From the NCBI RefSeq assembly GCF_023100725.1, contig NZ_CP095501.1:3348001-3412000 (forward strand): a stretch of DNA of 64,000 nucleotides. Reading direction: 5' to 3'. The notes under the pieces were generated by a model, which made no database searches, was not told where the DNA came from, and was given only the letters and a program-made list of their open reading frames with translations. The stretch is from Arthrobacter antioxidans (GTDB lineage Bacteria; Actinomycetota; Actinomycetes; Actinomycetales; Micrococcaceae). Positions within the stretch are counted from its first letter, which is position 1; the number at the start of each line of letters is the position of its first letter. Shown piece by piece: positions 16,939-26,788 of this stretch. The position numbers and the translations under genes were made by a program.

Positions 16939-17483
16939 GGGCGTGCCTCCTCGGCGGTGAGTGCGTCGAGGTCCTTGCGGCTCCCCATGATCCGGATGAG
17001 CCAGACCTCCGTGGCGCGGACGTCCCGCCGGATGGCCTCGGCGTCCTCCTCGGTCCGGATGTGCAGGCAGTGGAGGTAGAGGGTCGACGTGGAGCGGTCG
17101 ACCTCGAGGACGAGGGAGCCCGGGATCAGCGAGATGGCGTGCCCCGTGGCCGTGACGAGGAAGTCCGAACGGCTGCGCAGCTGGACGGCCACCACGGCGC
17201 TCCGGAGGGAGGGACCCCGCGTCACGGCCAGCCAGAACACCTCGGCGCTGGCGACCACCAGCCGGTACAGGAACCGGCCGAGGAACGGGACGACCCACAG
17301 CACGTTGAACCGCCCCGTCAGCTCGACGGGCGGCAGGTAGAAGAAATTCACGACGGCGTACGCGATGAGCGCCCCGAACACCAGGTTGCCGGGGCCGAAA
17401 TCCTGCCACAGGGCCCCCCAGACGAGGACGAGCCAGATGACGAGCGGCAGCTCCGTGATGAGGGGGATGCGCTGGCGGCTCAT
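16935..17483 (-). CDS. mrpE: Na+/H+ antiporter subunit E (MrpE/MnhE)
   Basis: A 182-residue membrane protein. Two or three N-terminal hydrophobic helices precede a soluble part with the family block HAISLIPGSLVLEVDR near residue 115 and LYLHCLHI near 135. The start at 17483 overlaps the mrpD stop by four bases; the longer open frame upstream is the shadow of mrpD. Part of the six-gene Mrp operon. Confidence 0.92.
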   Translation of the reverse strand: MSRQRIPLITELPLVIWLVLVWGALWQDFGPGNLVFGALIAYAVVNFFYLPPVELTGRFNVLWVVPFLGRFLYRLVVASAEVFWLAVTRGPSLRSAVVAVQLRSRSDFLVTATGHAISLIPGSLVLEVDRSTSTLYLHCLHIRTEEDAEAIRRDVRATEVWLIRIMGSRKDLDALTAEEARP

Positions 17484-19090
17484 CCGTCCGCCCCCGGCCC
17501 GAGCACTGCCTCGATGTAGGGGGTCCGGTCGAGCATCTCCTGGGCCGCGTCGTCGCTCAGCTCGAACAGCGGCCCGGCGAGGACCATCAGGGCGAGGCCG
17601 AGGGCGACGAGGCCGATCGTCGGTCCCGTCATGGTCCGCGGCAGGAGCGTCACCGGATCCTTGCCGGCGAAGCGCCCGGTGTCCTCGCCCGTCACATGGC
17701 GGGAGGTGCCCACGCTGGAGCCGTCGGCCTTGCTCGCGAGCAGGATGGGGTCCGGGTCCTCGGCGTCCGCGGGGCTGCGCCAGAACGCCCGGTTCCAGAC
17801 CCGGGCCATGACCAGGAGGGTCAGCAGGCTCGTCAGCACTCCCCCGGCGACCAGCGCGTACGCGAGCGGCGTGCCGAGCTCCACGCCGGCCTGGATCAGC
17901 CCGAGCTTGCCGAGGAAGCCCGAGAACGGCGGGATCCCGGCGAGGTTCATGGCGGGCAGGAAGAAGAGGATGCCGAGGAGCGGCGAGAGCTTCGCGAGTC
18001 CGCCGAGGCGGTCGACGTTCGCCGTCCCGCCCCGACGCTCGATCAGTCCCGTGACGAGGAAGAGGCTCGTCTGCACGGTGATGTGGTGGGCCACGTAGTA
18101 GACCGCGGCCCCGAGGCCGATCCGCGAGGAGATGGCCAGCCCGAAGACCATGTACCCGATATGGCTGACGAGGGTGAAGGACAGGAGCCGCTTGATGTCC
18201 GACTGCGCGAGCGCCCCGAGGATGCCCACCACCATCGTGAGCAGCGCGACGATCATCAGGAGCGAATTGATGCGGTCGCCGGGGAAGAGGAGTGTCTCGA
18301 CGCGGACCATCGCGTAGACGCCCACCTTGGTCAGCAGGCCGGCGAACACGGCGGTCACCGGGGCGGGCGCCGTGGGGTACGAGTCCGGCAGCCAGAAGGA
18401 CAGCGGGAAGACCGCGGCCTTGATCCCGAAGGCCACGAGCAGCATGAGATGGAGCACCATCTGCGTCGCCGGGTCCACCGTCTCCAGCTTCACCGCGAGG
18501 TCCGCCATGTTGACCGTTCCGGTTGCCCCGTAGATCATCGCGATCGCGATCAGGAACAGCATGGAGGACACCACGCTGACGACGACGTAGGTCACCCCGG
18601 CGCGGATGCGCGGCGCGGTGCCGCCCAGGGTCATGAGGACGTAGCTCGCGGTCAGCAGGATCTCGAAGCCGACGTACAGGTTGAAGAGATCGCCCGTCAG
18701 GAAGGCGTTGGACACCCCCGCCACGAGGATCAGGTAGGTGGGGTGGAAGATCGAGACCGGTCCGTCCTCGTCGCCGTCGGCCATGCCCTGGCCGGCGGCG
18801 TAGATCAGCACCGCGAGGCTGATGGCGGAGGACACGACGAGCATCAGGGCGGAGAACTGGTCCACCACGAGCACGATGCCGAACGGGGGCTCCCACCCGC
18901 CGAGCCTCACCGCGTGGGTCCCCGTGGCAGGGGCTGCGAGCAGCATCACCACCTCGACGATCAGGGTCACGCTGAGCGTGGAGATGCTGACGGCCCGCTG
19001 CGCCCGCGAGTGCCGGATGAGCAGGAACGTGACGGCCGCCCCGAGGAACGGCAGGACGATCGCCAGGGGGGCCAGATCGGCGGCGATCAC
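17480..19090 (-). CDS. mrpD: Na+/H+ antiporter subunit D (MrpD/MnhD)
   Basis: A 536-residue polytopic protein homologous to proton-pumping NuoL/M/N subunits of complex I. The core helices contain the conserved lysine regions in AFGIKAAVFPLSFWLPDSYP and the histidine-bearing HIGYMVFGLA. The length and about fourteen hydrophobic segments match MrpD. The C-terminal 100 residues hold a polar loop (LASKADGSSVGTSRHVTGED) before a final helix. It is thought to form one of the two ion-translocating pathways of the Mrp complex, together with MrpA. Confidence 0.92.
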   Translation of the reverse strand: MIAADLAPLAIVLPFLGAAVTFLLIRHSRAQRAVSISTLSVTLIVEVVMLLAAPATGTHAVRLGGWEPPFGIVLVVDQFSALMLVVSSAISLAVLIYAAGQGMADGDEDGPVSIFHPTYLILVAGVSNAFLTGDLFNLYVGFEILLTASYVLMTLGGTAPRIRAGVTYVVVSVVSSMLFLIAIAMIYGATGTVNMADLAVKLETVDPATQMVLHLMLLVAFGIKAAVFPLSFWLPDSYPTAPAPVTAVFAGLLTKVGVYAMVRVETLLFPGDRINSLLMIVALLTMVVGILGALAQSDIKRLLSFTLVSHIGYMVFGLAISSRIGLGAAVYYVAHHITVQTSLFLVTGLIERRGGTANVDRLGGLAKLSPLLGILFFLPAMNLAGIPPFSGFLGKLGLIQAGVELGTPLAYALVAGGVLTSLLTLLVMARVWNRAFWRSPADAEDPDPILLASKADGSSVGTSRHVTGEDTGRFAGKDPVTLLPRTMTGPTIGLVALGLALMVLAGPLFELSDDAAQEMLDRTPYIEAVLGPGADG

Positions 19091-19632
19091 CGGCGATCCT
19101 CCCGCCGGCGCGTCCGGGCAGCAGGATCATCGTCGCTACGGGCGGTGCCCACCTCGAGCGTGGCGGCGCCGTCGTAGGCGGTCGCGCCGCTGCGCCCGGC
19201 CGGGGCGTCGTCGTCGTCGTCGAAGAACTCCGAGGTCTCGGCGACGACGTCGGCGTCGTCCTCCCAGTCGTAGCTGTCCTGGTCCGCGACGCGCCGGTCC
19301 TCGGGATCGTCCTGGACGTCGTCCTCGCGGCCGAGGACCCACGAACGGTAGATGATGCCGAGCATGAACGCCGTGACCGCGAACGTGATGACGATCGCCG
19401 TCAGGATCAGGGCCTGCGGCAGGCTGTCCGTGTACTCCTCCGCGGGGGTCCCCGGGACGTAGAGCGGCGACTTCCCGCCGCCTCCGCTCATGGCGAGCAT
19501 CAGGATGTTCGCGCCGTTGCCGAGCAGGATCAGGCCGAGCAGCACGCGGGTCAGGCTCCGTTCGAGCAGCAGATAGATCCCGGCGGCGAAGAACGCCGCC
19601 ATGAGCACGATCAGCGTGAGGTTGACGGTCAC
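19087..19632 (-). CDS. mrpC: Na+/H+ antiporter subunit C (MrpC/MnhC) with acidic tail
   Basis: A 181-residue homolog of NuoK. The first 105 residues hold three hydrophobic helices and the family blocks LLERSLTRVLLGLILLGNGA and DSLPQALILTAIVI. The usual family length is about 110-125 residues. Here about 70 extra residues follow, rich in Asp and Glu (including five consecutive Asp near residue 145) and ending in an Arg-rich tip. Neighbouring subunits overlap it by four bases on both sides. The antiporter role is firm; the tail has no recognisable domain. Confidence 0.9.
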   Translation of the reverse strand: MTVNLTLIVLMAAFFAAGIYLLLERSLTRVLLGLILLGNGANILMLAMSGGGGKSPLYVPGTPAEEYTDSLPQALILTAIVITFAVTAFMLGIIYRSWVLGREDDVQDDPEDRRVADQDSYDWEDDADVVAETSEFFDDDDDAPAGRSGATAYDGAATLEVGTARSDDDPAARTRRREDRR

Positions 19633-22625
19633 GGCTGGACTCCTTCGACGGCGGGCGGGACGAGCGCATCGGACCCGGAGGCCTCCTCGATGGGGCCTTC
19701 AGCCTCGCTGCGCTCGTCGATCTCCGAGCCCAGGCTGCGCAGGACGTCCAGGACGAGACCGACGACGATGATGTAGACCCCGATGTCGAAGATGGTGGAC
19801 GTCACGAACTTCACGTCGCCGAAGACCGGCAGCCAGAATTCGAGGATGTAGCTCTCCAGTACCGCGCCGCCGACCAGCAGGGGCGCGGCCGCGGTGAGGG
19901 AGACGATCGCGAGCCCGATACCCAGCAGCGCGCCGGCGCTGACCGGGCTGGCCTCGGCCAGCTCGAACCGTCCGCCCGCCAGGTAGCGGATGGCGAGGGC
20001 GAGCCCTGCGGTGAGTCCTCCGGCGAAGCCCCCGCCCGGCAGGTTGTGACCGGCGAAGAGCAGGTAGATGGACAGCACGATGATGGTGTGGAAGAGCAGC
20101 CGGGTGATGACCTCGAAGATGATCGACCGGCGCTCGGGCGCGAGGGTCCTGCCCGCCACGAGCCAGGGGTCGCGGGGGACATCGGTGAACCGCGCCGCGA
20201 GCTCCCGGGCGGCGCCGGCCCGACCGGCCGCGTCCAGCGGCTCCTGGCCCCGGTCCACCGAACCGTCCTCGACGCCGTGGGCCCGGCGCCGCGTGTCGCC
20301 GCGGCCCCGGACGAAGATGAGGCTCGCGATCCCCGTCGCGGCGATCGCCAGCACGGTGATCTCCCCGAAGGTGTCCCAGGCCCGGATGTCGACGAGCAGG
20401 ACGTTGACGGCGTTGGCGCCGCCGCCGTCGTCGTAGGCCATCGCCGGGTACGCGAGGGAGATGGGCGCGGCGTTGCGCGAGGCCATGGCGGACATGGCGA
20501 TGACGGCCATGATCCCGCCGAAGGCCACACCGAGCCCGGCCCGCAGGACCCGGTGCCGGCTCCCCGCGCGGTTCCAGAGCCGGGCCGGCAGGGAGCGCAG
20601 CGCGAGCACGAAGGCGACCAGCACGATCGTCTCGACGAGCATCTGGGTGAGGGCGAGGTCGGGGGCGCCGTGCAGCGCGAAGATCGCCGCCATGCCGTAC
20701 CCGGTGATCCCGACCATCAGGACGGCCATGAACCGCTTGGTGGACCGGAGCGCGGCGATGATGCCCACGATGATGACCAGCGCCGCGACGACCTGCGCGG
20801 GCGACTCCGCGATCCTGATGGCGGACGGCATGGGGGCGTCGAACAGGACGAGGGCCGCGAGCGGGGTGACGACGGCGGTCGTCAGGATGACGAAGAGGTA
20901 GAAGGACAGCGAGCCGCGCTGCGTGCGCCCCGTGATCCACACGGCGACGTCGTCGAGGACGCCGATCAGCGAGCGGTACACCACCTCCGCCTCCCGGACC
21001 GCGGGAAGGCGCCCCTGCAGCCGTTCGAACGGCGAGCGCAGCAGGTACAGCGCCGTGCCGGCCACGATCGTGACGACCGAGAGGAGCAGCGGCAGGTTGA
21101 CGCCGTGCCAGAGGGCCAGGTACGGCGCCTCGCCCTCGGCCGGGAACAGGGCCACGTAGGGCTGGATCACCGCGTCCAGCGGTGCGGGCCAGAGCCCGAA
21201 CAGCACGGATGCGACGGCGAGCACGGCGGGCGCCAGCAGGAAGGACGTCCGGACCCGCTGGAACGGGGTCTGCGGCTGGCCGTGCTTCAGCGCGAAGGCG
21301 CCCCACACGAAGCGCGCACTGTAGGCGAAGGTGAGGATGGACCCGAGGACGATCCCGCCGAGCAGGAGCGTGCCGGCGATCCCGCCCTCCGCGCGGTGGA
21401 CGAACGCCTCGAGGACCGATTCCTTGGCCACGAAGCCCAGCAGCGGCGGCACCCCGGCCATCGATCCGGCGGCGACGAGGGCGACGGCGAACAGGGCGGG
21501 CGAGGTGGCGCCCACCCCGGACAGGACCCGCAGGTCGCGGGTGCCGGACTGGTGGTCGATGATGCCGACCACCAGGAAGAGCGTGGCCTTGAAGAACCCG
21601 TGCGCCAGCAGCAGCGCGAGGCCGGCGAGGGCGCCGTCGCGCCCCCCGAGACCCACCACCATGGTCAGGAAGCCGAGCTGGCTCACCGTCCCGTACGCCA
21701 GCACGAGCTTGAGGTCGAACTGGCGCAGCGCGCGCCAGCCGCCGAGCAGCATGGTGGCCATGCCGAGCCCGAAGATCACCGGGTACCAGAAGGCGGTCTC
21801 CGAGAACCCGGGGGCGAAGCGCGCCACCAGGAAGACACCGGCCTTCACCATCGCCGCCGCATGCAGGTACGCGCTGACGGGCGTGGGCGCGGCCATGGCC
21901 CCCGGCAGCCAGAAGTGGAAGGGGACGAGCGCCGACTTCGTGATGGCACCGACCAGCACGAGACCGATCGCCACGTCGATCAGCAGGCCGCCGGCCGCGA
22001 GGGTCCCGGCGTCGGCCAGGATCTCGGAGATGCGGTAGGTCCCGGCCTCCTGCCCCAGGATGACCAGGCCCACCAGCATCGCCAGGCCGCCGAACGTCGT
22101 CACGATCAGCGCCTGCAGGGCGGAGCGTCGGGCGGAGAGCCGCTGCCGCGAGTACCCGATGAGCAGGTAGGACAGGATCGTGGTCAGTTCCCAGAAGATG
22201 AACATGAGGATCAGGTCGTCGGCGGTGACCAGACCGAACATCGCCGCGGCGAACGCGAGGAGCTGGGCGCCGAACGCGCCGACGTCGGGATCATCGTTCT
22301 TGAAGTAGCGGGCGCAGTAGAACAGGACGAGGGCGCCGACGCCGAGGATCAGGATGCACAGGACCGCCGCGAGGGCATCGAGCCGGAAGGTCAGCTCGAT
22401 CTGCAGGCTGGGGATCCAGGGGATGGTGAGCGACGGCGGGGCACCGGGACTGCCGTTCGGCGCTGCCTGGTCGGAGGCCAGGACCTGCGGGAGTCGGGTG
22501 AGGAGCCAGACGAAGCCGGCGGCGGGAGCGGCGGCGAGGACGAAGAAGGCCGACCGTCCGAATCGGGCGAAGAGCACGGGCGCCCCGAGTGCCAGCACGA
22601 ACATCGCGAGCAGCACGGTGAGCAT
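19629..22625 (-). CDS. mrpA: Na+/H+ antiporter subunit A fused to B (MrpAB)
   Basis: A 998-residue protein and the first gene of the Mrp operon. Residues 1-500 are the NuoL-like antiporter core, with SALVPFHFWLPGAMAAPTPV and HGFFKATLFLVVGIID carrying conserved Lys/His residues. A middle part corresponds to the MrpA C-terminal DUF4040-like region (LTQMLVETIVLVAFVLALR). The last 150 residues are an MrpB domain (LPGGGFAGGLTAGLALAIRY). The A-B fusion explains why the operon has six rather than seven genes. A TAGACT (AGTCTA on plus, 22666-22671) about 40 bases upstream is a possible -10 for the whole operon. Confidence 0.92.
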   Translation of the reverse strand: MLTVLLAMFVLALGAPVLFARFGRSAFFVLAAAPAAGFVWLLTRLPQVLASDQAAPNGSPGAPPSLTIPWIPSLQIELTFRLDALAAVLCILILGVGALVLFYCARYFKNDDPDVGAFGAQLLAFAAAMFGLVTADDLILMFIFWELTTILSYLLIGYSRQRLSARRSALQALIVTTFGGLAMLVGLVILGQEAGTYRISEILADAGTLAAGGLLIDVAIGLVLVGAITKSALVPFHFWLPGAMAAPTPVSAYLHAAAMVKAGVFLVARFAPGFSETAFWYPVIFGLGMATMLLGGWRALRQFDLKLVLAYGTVSQLGFLTMVVGLGGRDGALAGLALLLAHGFFKATLFLVVGIIDHQSGTRDLRVLSGVGATSPALFAVALVAAGSMAGVPPLLGFVAKESVLEAFVHRAEGGIAGTLLLGGIVLGSILTFAYSARFVWGAFALKHGQPQTPFQRVRTSFLLAPAVLAVASVLFGLWPAPLDAVIQPYVALFPAEGEAPYLALWHGVNLPLLLSVVTIVAGTALYLLRSPFERLQGRLPAVREAEVVYRSLIGVLDDVAVWITGRTQRGSLSFYLFVILTTAVVTPLAALVLFDAPMPSAIRIAESPAQVVAALVIIVGIIAALRSTKRFMAVLMVGITGYGMAAIFALHGAPDLALTQMLVETIVLVAFVLALRSLPARLWNRAGSRHRVLRAGLGVAFGGIMAVIAMSAMASRNAAPISLAYPAMAYDDGGGANAVNVLLVDIRAWDTFGEITVLAIAATGIASLIFVRGRGDTRRRAHGVEDGSVDRGQEPLDAAGRAGAARELAARFTDVPRDPWLVAGRTLAPERRSIIFEVITRLLFHTIIVLSIYLLFAGHNLPGGGFAGGLTAGLALAIRYLAGGRFELAEASPVSAGALLGIGLAIVSLTAAAPLLVGGAVLESYILEFWLPVFGDVKFVTSTIFDIGVYIIVVGLVLDVLRSLGSEIDERSEAEGPIEEASGSDALVPPAVEGVQP

Positions 22626-22777
22626 GGGGTCTCGATCTTCCGCTGGGGGCCGGTCGGGCTCCGTCAGTCTATCGGCGGAATTGCTTCAACATTTCAGTGT
22701 TACTCCCCTTGCGCCCGCTCGGACGGGGCCGGGGCGCCTCGGCGTGGGAGGGATCATGCGGCGCTAGCATTCACCGT

Positions 22778-24166
22778 ATGAGCACCCATGAGCCGCTTCC
22801 GCTGCCGGCGGAGGCACCCGCCTCCACCCCTCCCCGCGGCTCCGGCCGCATCTTCAGCCGGCCCGTCCTGGCCTGGGCATCGTGGGACTGGGGGTCGGCG
22901 GCCTTCAACGCGGTGATGACCACCTTCGTGTTCACGGTGTACCTCACCTCGGACGCGTTCGGCGGCGAGGCACGCGCGTCGCAGGTCCTCGGATGGGGCC
23001 TCGCGGCGGCCGGCCTGCTCATCGCGCTGCTCGCCCCCGTGATCGGGCAGCGGTCCGACAGCGGGGGGCACCGGAAGCTCTGGCTCGGGGTGAACAGCGC
23101 GATCGTCGCCGTCCTGACGGCCCTGTGCTTCTTCGTCTTCCCCAGCCCGGAGATGCTGATCCTCGGCGTCGCCCTGATCGCCGCGGCGAACATCTTCTTC
23201 GAGTTCGCGGGCGTCAACTACAACGCGATGCTGACGCAGGTCTCGACGCCGGCGACGATCGGGCGCGTCAGCGGATTCGGCTGGGCCATGGGCTACGTGG
23301 GCGGCATCGTCGCCCTCGTGGTGGTCCTCGTGGTCTTCATCGAGCCCGTCGTCGACTGGGCGGGGGCCTCCAGCGAGGACGGACTGAACATCCGCCTCGT
23401 GGCCGTCTTCTCCGCCCTGTGGTTCGCGGCGTTCGCCCTGCCCGTGATGTTCACCGTCCCGGAGGTCCCCCGGAAGGCCGCCGCGGCCCAGGTGGCGTTC
23501 CTCGCCTCCTACGGCCTGCTCCTGCGCCGCGTGAAGGCGATCTACCGCCAGAGCCCGCACACCATCTTCTTCCTGCTGGCGAGCGCCGTCTTCCGGGACG
23601 GACTCGCGGCGGTGTTCACCTTCGGCGGCATCCTGGCAGCGGGCACCTTCGGATTCTCGACGAGCATGGTGATCGTCTTCGCCATCGCGGCGAACGTGAT
23701 CGCGGCGATCGGGGCGGTCGTCGGCGGGTTCCTCGACGACCGCATCGGGCCCAAGCGGGTCATCATCGGCGCCCTGATCGGCCTGCTGGTCGCGGGGACG
23801 GCGATCCTCGTCCTCGGCACCGGATCGTATTCCTTCTTCGGCATGGACTGGACCGCGGATACGACGTTCTGGGTCTTCGGACTGCTGCTGACACTCTTCG
23901 TCGGCCCGGCGCAGTCGTCCTCCCGCGGCTATCTCGCGCGCCTCGCCCCGGTCGGCGACGAGGGGGAGCTGTTCGGCCTCTATGCGACGACCGGCCGGGC
24001 CGTCAGCTTCCTGGCCCCGGCGCTGTTCGCGCTGTGCATCGGCATCTTCGGCTCGCAGCTCTACGGGGTGGTCGGGATCCTCGTGGTCCTCCTCGCGGGG
24101 CTCCTCCTCCTGCTGCCGGTCAGGCCGCCGGCGCAGGTGACGCGCGCCGTCGTGCCGGAGGCCTGA
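22778..24166 (+). CDS. MFS transporter, UMF1/Atg22-like
   Basis: A 463-residue major facilitator with about twelve hydrophobic helices. The N-terminal WASWDWGSAAFNAVMTTFVF and FFEFAGVNYNAMLTQVS segments are characteristic of the UMF1 family related to vacuolar Atg22 amino acid effluxers. Substrate is unknown. TAGCAT (22765-22770) lies seven bases before the ATG with no ribosome-binding site, so the mRNA is probably leaderless; the upstream GTG at 22697 is therefore rejected. It is divergent from the Mrp operon across a 150-base spacer and convergent with dcd. Confidence 0.8.
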   Translation: MSTHEPLPLPAEAPASTPPRGSGRIFSRPVLAWASWDWGSAAFNAVMTTFVFTVYLTSDAFGGEARASQVLGWGLAAAGLLIALLAPVIGQRSDSGGHRKLWLGVNSAIVAVLTALCFFVFPSPEMLILGVALIAAANIFFEFAGVNYNAMLTQVSTPATIGRVSGFGWAMGYVGGIVALVVVLVVFIEPVVDWAGASSEDGLNIRLVAVFSALWFAAFALPVMFTVPEVPRKAAAAQVAFLASYGLLLRRVKAIYRQSPHTIFFLLASAVFRDGLAAVFTFGGILAAGTFGFSTSMVIVFAIAANVIAAIGAVVGGFLDDRIGPKRVIIGALIGLLVAGTAILVLGTGSYSFFGMDWTADTTFWVFGLLLTLFVGPAQSSSRGYLARLAPVGDEGELFGLYATTGRAVSFLAPALFALCIGIFGSQLYGVVGILVVLLAGLLLLLPVRPPAQVTRAVVPEA

Positions 24167-24175
24167 CCCCGCGGA

Positions 24176-24751
24176 TCAGATGCCGGTGCGGTGGAAGTTC
24201 AGGTGGCTGCGCGACGCCGTCGGGCCCCGCTGGCCCTGGTACCGGTTCCCGTACTCGCCCGAACCGTAGGGGTGCTCGGCGGGGGATGTGAGCCTGAAGA
24301 AGCACAGCTGGCCGATCTTGGATCCCGGCCACAGCTTGATCGGCAGGGTGGCCATGTTGGACAGCTCGAGGGTCACGTGGCCGGAGAAGCCGGGGTCGAT
24401 GAACCCGGCGGTGGAGTGGGTGAGCAGCCCCAGGCGGCCGAGGGAGGACTTCCCCTCGAGGCGTGCGGCGATGTCGTCGGGCAGCGTGACCGTCTCGTAG
24501 GTGGAGCCGAGGACGAACTCACCGGGGTGCAGGATGAACGGCTCGTCGGGCGCCACCTCCACCAGGCGCGTGAGCTCCGGCTGGTCCTCGGCGGGGTCGA
24601 TGTGTGCGTACTTGTGGTTGTCGAAGAGCCGGAAATAGCGGTCGATGCGGACGTCCACGCTGGAGGGCTGCACCATCGCGGGATCGAGCGGTTCGAGGAC
24701 GATCCGCTGGGCTGCCAGTTCTGCTCGGATGTCGCGGTCGGAGATCAGCAC
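24176..24751 (-). CDS. dcd: dCTP deaminase
   Basis: A 191-residue trimeric enzyme that deaminates dCTP to dUTP for thymidylate synthesis. The family blocks are present: [32 protein letters not shown], and the active-site [18 protein letters not shown] with the catalytic glutamate. Length is typical. Actinobacterial homologs can be bifunctional dCTP deaminase/dUTPases, which the sequence alone does not decide. It follows kynA by 44 bases on the same strand. Confidence 0.93.
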   Translation of the reverse strand: MLISDRDIRAELAAQRIVLEPLDPAMVQPSSVDVRIDRYFRLFDNHKYAHIDPAEDQPELTRLVEVAPDEPFILHPGEFVLGSTYETVTLPDDIAARLEGKSSLGRLGLLTHSTAGFIDPGFSGHVTLELSNMATLPIKLWPGSKIGQLCFFRLTSPAEHPYGSGEYGNRYQGQRGPTASRSHLNFHRTGI

Positions 24752-24795
24752 CGTCCAAAGTTACCAGTCCGGCAGGCGTGGTCCCCCGCCGCGGA

Positions 24796-25650
24796 TCAGC
24801 GTCCGATCTCCGTGCGGACCGCGAAGAGTTCGGGGAAGAACGTGAGCTCGAGGGCCCGCTGCAGGAAGCCGACGCCGGAGGAGCCGCCCGTCCCCGCCTT
24901 GAACCCGATCGTCCGCGCGACCGTCTTGAGGTGCCGGAAGCGCCACAGCTGGAAGTTGTCCTCGAGGTCCACGAGTTCCTCGCACGCCTCGTAGACGTCC
25001 CAGTGGCCCGAGGCGTCCTCGTAGACCTGCTTGTAGACCGCGACGAGCGCGGGGCTGAACTCGTGGGCGAGGCTGACGTCGCGGGAGAGCAGATCCCCCG
25101 GGACGGCATAGCCCCGCCGGGCCAGGAGGGCGATGAACTCGTCGTACACGCTGCTCGTCACCAGGAGTTCCGAGAGCAGGGCACGCGCCGCAGGGTCGGC
25201 GTCGAACACCTCGATCATCGCGGCGTTCTTGTTGCCGAGCAGGAACTCGACGGCGCGGTACTGGTAGGACTGGAAGCCGCTCGAGGACCCGAGGTCACCG
25301 CGGAACTCCGCGTACTCGGACGGCGTGAGGGTCGCCAGGACGGACCACTGCTCGGTCAGCGAACGCTGGATGTGCTTGATGCGGGCGATGCCCTTCATCG
25401 CGGCCCGCAGGTCGTCGGCCCGCAGGTGCACGCGGACGGCGCGGAGTTCGTGCAGCACGAGCTTCAGCCACAGCTCGGAGGTCTGGTGCTGGATGATGAA
25501 CAGCATCTCGTCGTGGTGCTCCGGCGAGCTCACGGGGTGCTGCGCGTCGAGCAGCCGGTCCAGCTCCAGATACGAGCCGTAGCTCATCTTGTCCGAGAAG
25601 TCCCGCTCGATGCCCTGCTCCAGGTCGCGGGTGTTCCGCTCCACGCTCAT
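24796..25650 (-). CDS. kynA: Tryptophan 2,3-dioxygenase
   Basis: A 284-residue heme enzyme that opens the indole ring of tryptophan to N-formylkynurenine. Recognised by [33 protein letters not shown] near residue 50, and the C-terminal [19 protein letters not shown] with the heme-ligand histidine and the GTGGSSG substrate loop. No kynureninase or kynurenine formamidase gene is in the window, so the rest of the pathway is elsewhere or absent. It starts divergently from the protealysin-like protease. Confidence 0.92.
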   Translation of the reverse strand: MSVERNTRDLEQGIERDFSDKMSYGSYLELDRLLDAQHPVSSPEHHDEMLFIIQHQTSELWLKLVLHELRAVRVHLRADDLRAAMKGIARIKHIQRSLTEQWSVLATLTPSEYAEFRGDLGSSSGFQSYQYRAVEFLLGNKNAAMIEVFDADPAARALLSELLVTSSVYDEFIALLARRGYAVPGDLLSRDVSLAHEFSPALVAVYKQVYEDASGHWDVYEACEELVDLEDNFQLWRFRHLKTVARTIGFKAGTGGSSGVGFLQRALELTFFPELFAVRTEIGR

Positions 25651-25732
25651 GCGGCCAAGCCTACGTGCCGCGGGGTGCCGCGGGGATGTCGGTCCGCAGG
25701 TCTACCTTGGGGACCAGTCGAAGGAGACCCCC

Positions 25733-26788
25733 ATGCCGCGAACCACGCCACGCACCCCCTGCAGCATCGTCCCACCGCACCTCCTCATGCGCCTCGCTGC
25801 CCTGCAGGACGCCCGCTACGCCGTCGCGGCCGACGCGGCACGCCACGCCCTGCGGGAACTGGACCCCCTGAGGCACGCCCGCGCGGAGGCCCTGCGTGCT
25901 CCGGTGCGGCGCCGGCCCGCCGTCGTCGGGACGCTGACACGCCGCATCCACGACGCCGGCGGCCGGGAGGAGCTCCCCGGGGACCTCGTCCGGGGCGAGG
26001 GAGCCGCGGCGACGGGCGATCCCGCCGCCGACGAGGCCTACGACGGACTGGGGTTCACCTACCGGCTGTTCAGCGAGGAGTACGGGCGCTCCTCGATCGA
26101 CGGCGCCGGCATGGCCCTGGACGCCACGGTGCATTACGGGACCGGCTACGACAACGCCTTCTGGGACGGCGAGCGCATGGTCTTCGGCGACGGCGACGGC
26201 GAGATCTTCGGCCGCTTCACGGCGTCCCTCACGGTCATCAGCCACGAACTCGCCCACGGGTTCACCCAGTACTCCACGAACCTGGAGTACCAGGGCCGGT
26301 CCGGCGCGCTGAACGAATCGCTCTCGGACGTCTTCGGGGTGCTCGTGGAACAGCGGCACCTCGGGCAGGACGCCGCCTCGGCGTCCTGGCTCGTAGGCGC
26401 AGGCCTCTTCACGGCGGACGTGCAGGGCGTCGCCCTGCGGTCGCTCCGGGCGCCGGGAACGGCGTACGACGACGACGTGCTGGGCAGGGATCCCCAGCCC
26501 GCGACCATGGCGGACTACGTCGAGACGGCGTCGGACAACGGCGGGGTGCACATCAACTCCGGGATCCCCAACCATGCCTTCTACCTCGCTGCCACCGCGA
26601 TGGGCGGCCGGGCCTGGGAGGGCGCCGGGCGGGTCTGGTACGACGCCGTCCTCAGCGGGAGCATCCCGCCGGACTGCGATTTCCCCACCTTCGCGGCCGC
26701 CACGACGGACGCCGCGCGCGCACGTTTCGGGGCCGCCGGCCGCGCGGCGGTCGCGGACGCGTGGTCCGCGGTGGGCGTCCTGCCGTGA
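25733..26788 (+). CDS. M4 family metalloprotease, protealysin-like
   Basis: A 351-residue zinc protease of the thermolysin family. The zinc site is His171-Glu172-His175 (SHELAHGFTQ), with the third ligand Glu195 in NESLSDVFG and the transition-state histidine in VHINSGIPNHA (His273 or His281). There is no signal peptide; the short N-terminal region has CSIVPPHLL (residues 10-18), matching the conserved PPL motif of the small propeptide in protealysin-like proteases. AAGGAG eight bases before the ATG supports this start. The next gene, an emfourin-type inhibitor, overlaps its stop by four bases. Confidence 0.9.
   Translation: MPRTTPRTPCSIVPPHLLMRLAALQDARYAVAADAARHALRELDPLRHARAEALRAPVRRRPAVVGTLTRRIHDAGGREELPGDLVRGEGAAATGDPAADEAYDGLGFTYRLFSEEYGRSSIDGAGMALDATVHYGTGYDNAFWDGERMVFGDGDGEIFGRFTASLTVISHELAHGFTQYSTNLEYQGRSGALNESLSDVFGVLVEQRHLGQDAASASWLVGAGLFTADVQGVALRSLRAPGTAYDDDVLGRDPQPATMADYVETASDNGGVHINSGIPNHAFYLAATAMGGRAWEGAGRVWYDAVLSGSIPPDCDFPTFAAATTDAARARFGAAGRAAVADAWSAVGVLP

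Noticed and set aside
22697..22777. Upstream GTG start giving the MFS protein 27 extra residues
   Set aside because: It would lie upstream of the TAGCAT -10 element, and the added residues are not membrane-protein-like.
20046..22781. Plus-strand open frame of about 900 codons opposite mrpA
   Set aside because: Low-complexity His/Arg/Glu/Gly-rich translation mirroring mrpA; no ribosome-binding site or family resemblance.
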